Shown in pieces: positions 6,780-8,328 of a stretch of 8,328 nt of DNA. Origin of the DNA: Paracoccaceae bacterium (lineage in GTDB: Bacteria; Pseudomonadota; Alphaproteobacteria; Rhodobacterales; Rhodobacteraceae); the NCBI GenBank assembly GCA_007131945.1, contig SLPP01000024.1, positions 1 through 8,328 of the forward strand. Direction: 5' to 3'. The notes beneath the pieces are model-generated. The model did no database searches. It was given only the letters and a program-made list of their open reading frames with translations, and was not told where the DNA came from. The position numbers and the translations under genes were made by a program. Each line of letters starts with the position of its first letter. Within the stretch, counting starts at the first letter, position 1.

Positions 6780-7706
6780 ATGTCGAAGGTCATCATCTCC
6801 TGCGCGATCACCGGTTCGATCCACACGCCCTCGATGTCGCCGCATCTGCCGGTCACGCCCGAGGCGATCGCCGAGCAGGCGATCGGCGCGGCCGAGGCGG
6901 GTGCGGCGATCCTGCATCTGCACGCCCGCGACCCGGTGGACGGGCGCCCTTCGGCCGATCCGGCGCATTTCATGGCCTTCCTGCCGCGGATCAAGGCGGG
7001 CTGCGACGCGGTGATCAATCTTTCCACCGGGGGCAGCGCGATCATGTCGCTTGATGAGCGACTCGCCGGGCCGCTCGCCGCCGCGCCCGAGATGGCGTCG
7101 CTCAACATGGGGACGATGAACTTCGCGCTCTATCCGATGCTGGGCCGTGACCGCGACTGGCTGCACGACTGGGAAGAGCCCTTTCTGCGTGGTTCGGAAG
7201 ATCTTGTCTTTCGCAACACACCAAGTGACATAGCCGGCATTCTTCAGCGGCTGGGCGAAGAGCGCGGCGCGCGGTTCGAGTTCGAATGCTACGACCTGGG
7301 CCATCTTCACATGCTGGCGCATTTCCGCGACCGGGGGCTGGTGAAGCCGCCGATCTTCATCCAGTTCGTCATGGGCGTCCTCGGCGGGATCGCGGCCGAA
7401 CCCGAGCACCTGGCGCATATGAAGGCCACGGCCGACCGGCTTTTCGGCGGCGACTACCTCTTCTCGACGCTCGCCGCCGGGCGCCAGCAGATGCCGATGG
7501 CGGCGATTTCGGCCGGGATGGGCGGGCATGTGCGCGTCGGGCTGGAGGACAACCTGTTCATCGCCCGCGGCGTGCTTGCGACGTCCAACGCCGAACAGGT
7601 TTCGCGCGTCCGCACCATCGTCGAGGGGATTGGGCGCGAGGTCGCCACGCCCGAGGAGGCGCGCGCGATGCTGGGGCTGAAAGGCGCGAGTCGGGTCGGG
7701 TTCTGA
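6780..7706 (+). CDS. Beta-keto acid cleavage enzyme (BKACE, Kce/DUF849 family)
   Basis: This 308-residue enzyme belongs to the family founded by 3-keto-5-aminohexanoate cleavage enzyme. Members are zinc TIM-barrel enzymes that react a beta-keto acid with acetyl-CoA to give a shortened acyl-CoA plus acetoacetate. Visible hallmarks are SCAITG (7-12), the zinc-binding HLH pair H46/H48 within AAILHLHARDP, INLSTGG (79-85), FECYDLGH (168-175) and GLEDN (254-258), whose E256 is the likely third zinc ligand. Length is normal. The gene starts 9 bp after the aminotransferase stop and shares a TGATG stop-start overlap with the acetyltransferase gene. The family has many substrate subgroups, so the exact keto acid is open. 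Context suggests 3-keto-6-acetamidohexanoate, giving 4-acetamidobutyryl-CoA. Confidence 0.92.
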   Translation: MSKVIISCAITGSIHTPSMSPHLPVTPEAIAEQAIGAAEAGAAILHLHARDPVDGRPSADPAHFMAFLPRIKAGCDAVINLSTGGSAIMSLDERLAGPLAAAPEMASLNMGTMNFALYPMLGRDRDWLHDWEEPFLRGSEDLVFRNTPSDIAGILQRLGEERGARFEFECYDLGHLHMLAHFRDRGLVKPPIFIQFVMGVLGGIAAEPEHLAHMKATADRLFGGDYLFSTLAAGRQQMPMAAISAGMGGHVRVGLEDNLFIARGVLATSNAEQVSRVRTIVEGIGREVATPEEARAMLGLKGASRVGF

Positions 7707-8188
7707 TGGCTATCCTGCGGATACGCCGCGCCGGGGCCGATGACCTTGGGGCGCTCGATGCCGGGCTGCGGGCGTTGTCGGCCGATCTGGGCCATGATCA
7801 CCGCGCGGGCATCGCCGCGTTGGCCGAGGCCGGGCTGGGCGAGCATCCGGCCTTCATCGGGCTTCTGGCCGAGGCGGAAGGCGAGCTTGCCGGCGTCGCG
7901 CTTCTTTCGCCGCTCTTTTCCACCACCCGCGGCGCGGCGGGGGTCCATGTATCCGACCTCTGGGTGGCCGAGGGATGGCGCGGGCAAGGGCTGGGCGCGC
8001 GCCTGCTGGCCGCGGCGCGGGACGAGGGCCGGGCGCGTTGGGGCGCGGGCTTTCTGCGGCTGGGCGTCGCGACCGACAATGCCCGCGCGCGGGCCTTCTA
8101 CGACCGGCTGGGCTTCACGCCGATGACCGACGAGACGATGATGACGCTGACGGGCGCGCCGCTCGCCGCGCTGGAGGGAGATCCATGA
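7706..8188 (+). CDS. GNAT-family N-acetyltransferase, probably amine-acetylating
   Basis: This 160-residue protein is a single GNAT domain that transfers an acetyl group from acetyl-CoA. The acetyl-CoA-binding motif A is R92-G-Q-G-L-G-A98, preceded by strand VSDLWVAEGWRG (82-93), and the C-terminal FYDRLGF (131-137) motif is present. The VSDLWV strand recalls diamine acetyltransferases of the SSAT type, but this resemblance is weak evidence. The ATG is chosen because it overlaps the upstream TGA (TGATG) and precedes the first GNAT strand (ILRIRRAGADD); a longer upstream reading would run inside the cleavage-enzyme gene. Its stop overlaps the start of a deacetylase gene, which suggests that acetylation and later deacetylation belong to one pathway. 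Beta-lysine N6-acetylation is the proposed reaction. Known AblB enzymes are longer, so homology to them is not claimed. Confidence 0.85.
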   Translation: MAILRIRRAGADDLGALDAGLRALSADLGHDHRAGIAALAEAGLGEHPAFIGLLAEAEGELAGVALLSPLFSTTRGAAGVHVSDLWVAEGWRGQGLGARLLAAARDEGRARWGAGFLRLGVATDNARARAFYDRLGFTPMTDETMMTLTGAPLAALEGDP

Positions 8189-8328
8189 AAGCCTATCTCG
8201 ACGACCGCCAGCGGGCGCATGATCCGAAGCATTTCATGGCCAACGGCAAGGTACTGCCCAATCCCGAACAGCCGCGGCGGGTGGCGGTCCTGAAGGCGGG
8301 CGCCGAGGCCGCGGGCTGCGGCTTCGCC
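8185..8328 (+). CDS. Acetylpolyamine amidohydrolase / HDAC-like deacetylase, partial
   Basis: Only the first 48 codons are present; the gene runs off the right edge. The start overlaps the acetyltransferase stop (ATGA), and GGAGGGAG lies just upstream (8173-8180). The N-terminus, with DDRQRAHDPKHFMANGK followed by PNPEQPRR, resembles bacterial class II HDAC-like acetylpolyamine amidohydrolases, which begin with a short strand, an H-D-P element and an N-P-E-Q-P turn before a helix. These zinc enzymes remove acetyl groups from small acetylated amines. The catalytic histidines and zinc ligands lie outside the window and cannot be checked. In context it could deacetylate 4-acetamidobutyrate or its CoA ester, or release an imported acetylated amine. 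Confidence 0.68.
   Translation, partial: MKAYLDDRQRAHDPKHFMANGKVLPNPEQPRRVAVLKAGAEAAGCGFA

Noticed and set aside
5322..7529. 735-codon open frame on the minus strand opposite the aminotransferase and BKACE genes
   Set aside because: It has the same shadow character: Arg/Gly/Asp/His-rich low complexity, no motifs, and opposite strong coding genes.
7286..7705. 140-residue N-terminal extension of the GNAT protein
   Set aside because: This part lies within the BKACE coding sequence in another frame and is Arg/Ala/Gly-rich. The ATG at 7706 gives a standard 160-residue GNAT domain with a stop-start overlap.
5421..8328. Ordinary polyamine (putrescine/spermidine) degradation operon
   Set aside because: The transporter, aminotransferase, acetyltransferase and deacetylase would fit, but a BKACE needs a beta-keto carboxylic acid, which standard putrescine or spermidine routes do not make. 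It is kept as the main alternative and not fully excluded.

Overview
The window is GC-rich, with dense, tightly packed genes. It looks like a chromosomal segment from an alphaproteobacterium, most likely the Rhodobacteraceae/Paracoccaceae. That placement is inference: it rests on composition, on the style of the proteins, and on a GGGGGCTCTGCCCCC-type intergenic palindrome that I associate with that group. I see no rRNA, tRNA, CRISPR array or insertion sequence.

Layout. Positions 1-329 hold no convincing gene, but contain an AT-rich stretch and a perfect 14-bp palindrome. A LysR-type regulator runs leftward (330-1295). After a 97-bp divergent intergenic region with a 22-bp imperfect palindrome, a rightward gene train begins and runs off the right edge. 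It encodes two ABC permeases, a Tat-type periplasmic binding protein, an ABC ATPase, a class III PLP aminotransferase, a beta-keto acid cleavage enzyme (BKACE, formerly DUF849), a GNAT N-acetyltransferase and the N-terminus of an HDAC-like acetylpolyamine amidohydrolase. Most junctions overlap or are under 60 bp. The main break is an 87-bp gap with a GC-rich hairpin between the binding protein and the ATPase.

How the genes may work together. The transporter belongs to the polyamine (Pot-like) class, so a cationic amine or amino acid is the likely import substrate. The four enzymes match, step for step, the old Pseudomonas route for L-beta-lysine: N6-acetylation, transamination to 3-keto-6-acetamidohexanoate, cleavage with acetyl-CoA to 4-acetamidobutyryl-CoA plus acetoacetate, and deacetylation toward 4-aminobutyrate. 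The acetyl group would act as a temporary protecting group, because a free 3-keto-6-amino acid should cyclise. I therefore propose a LysR-controlled uptake and catabolic operon for beta-lysine or a closely related (acetylated) beta-amino acid or polyamine-derived compound. The enzyme families are read from sequence; the substrate assignment is inference.
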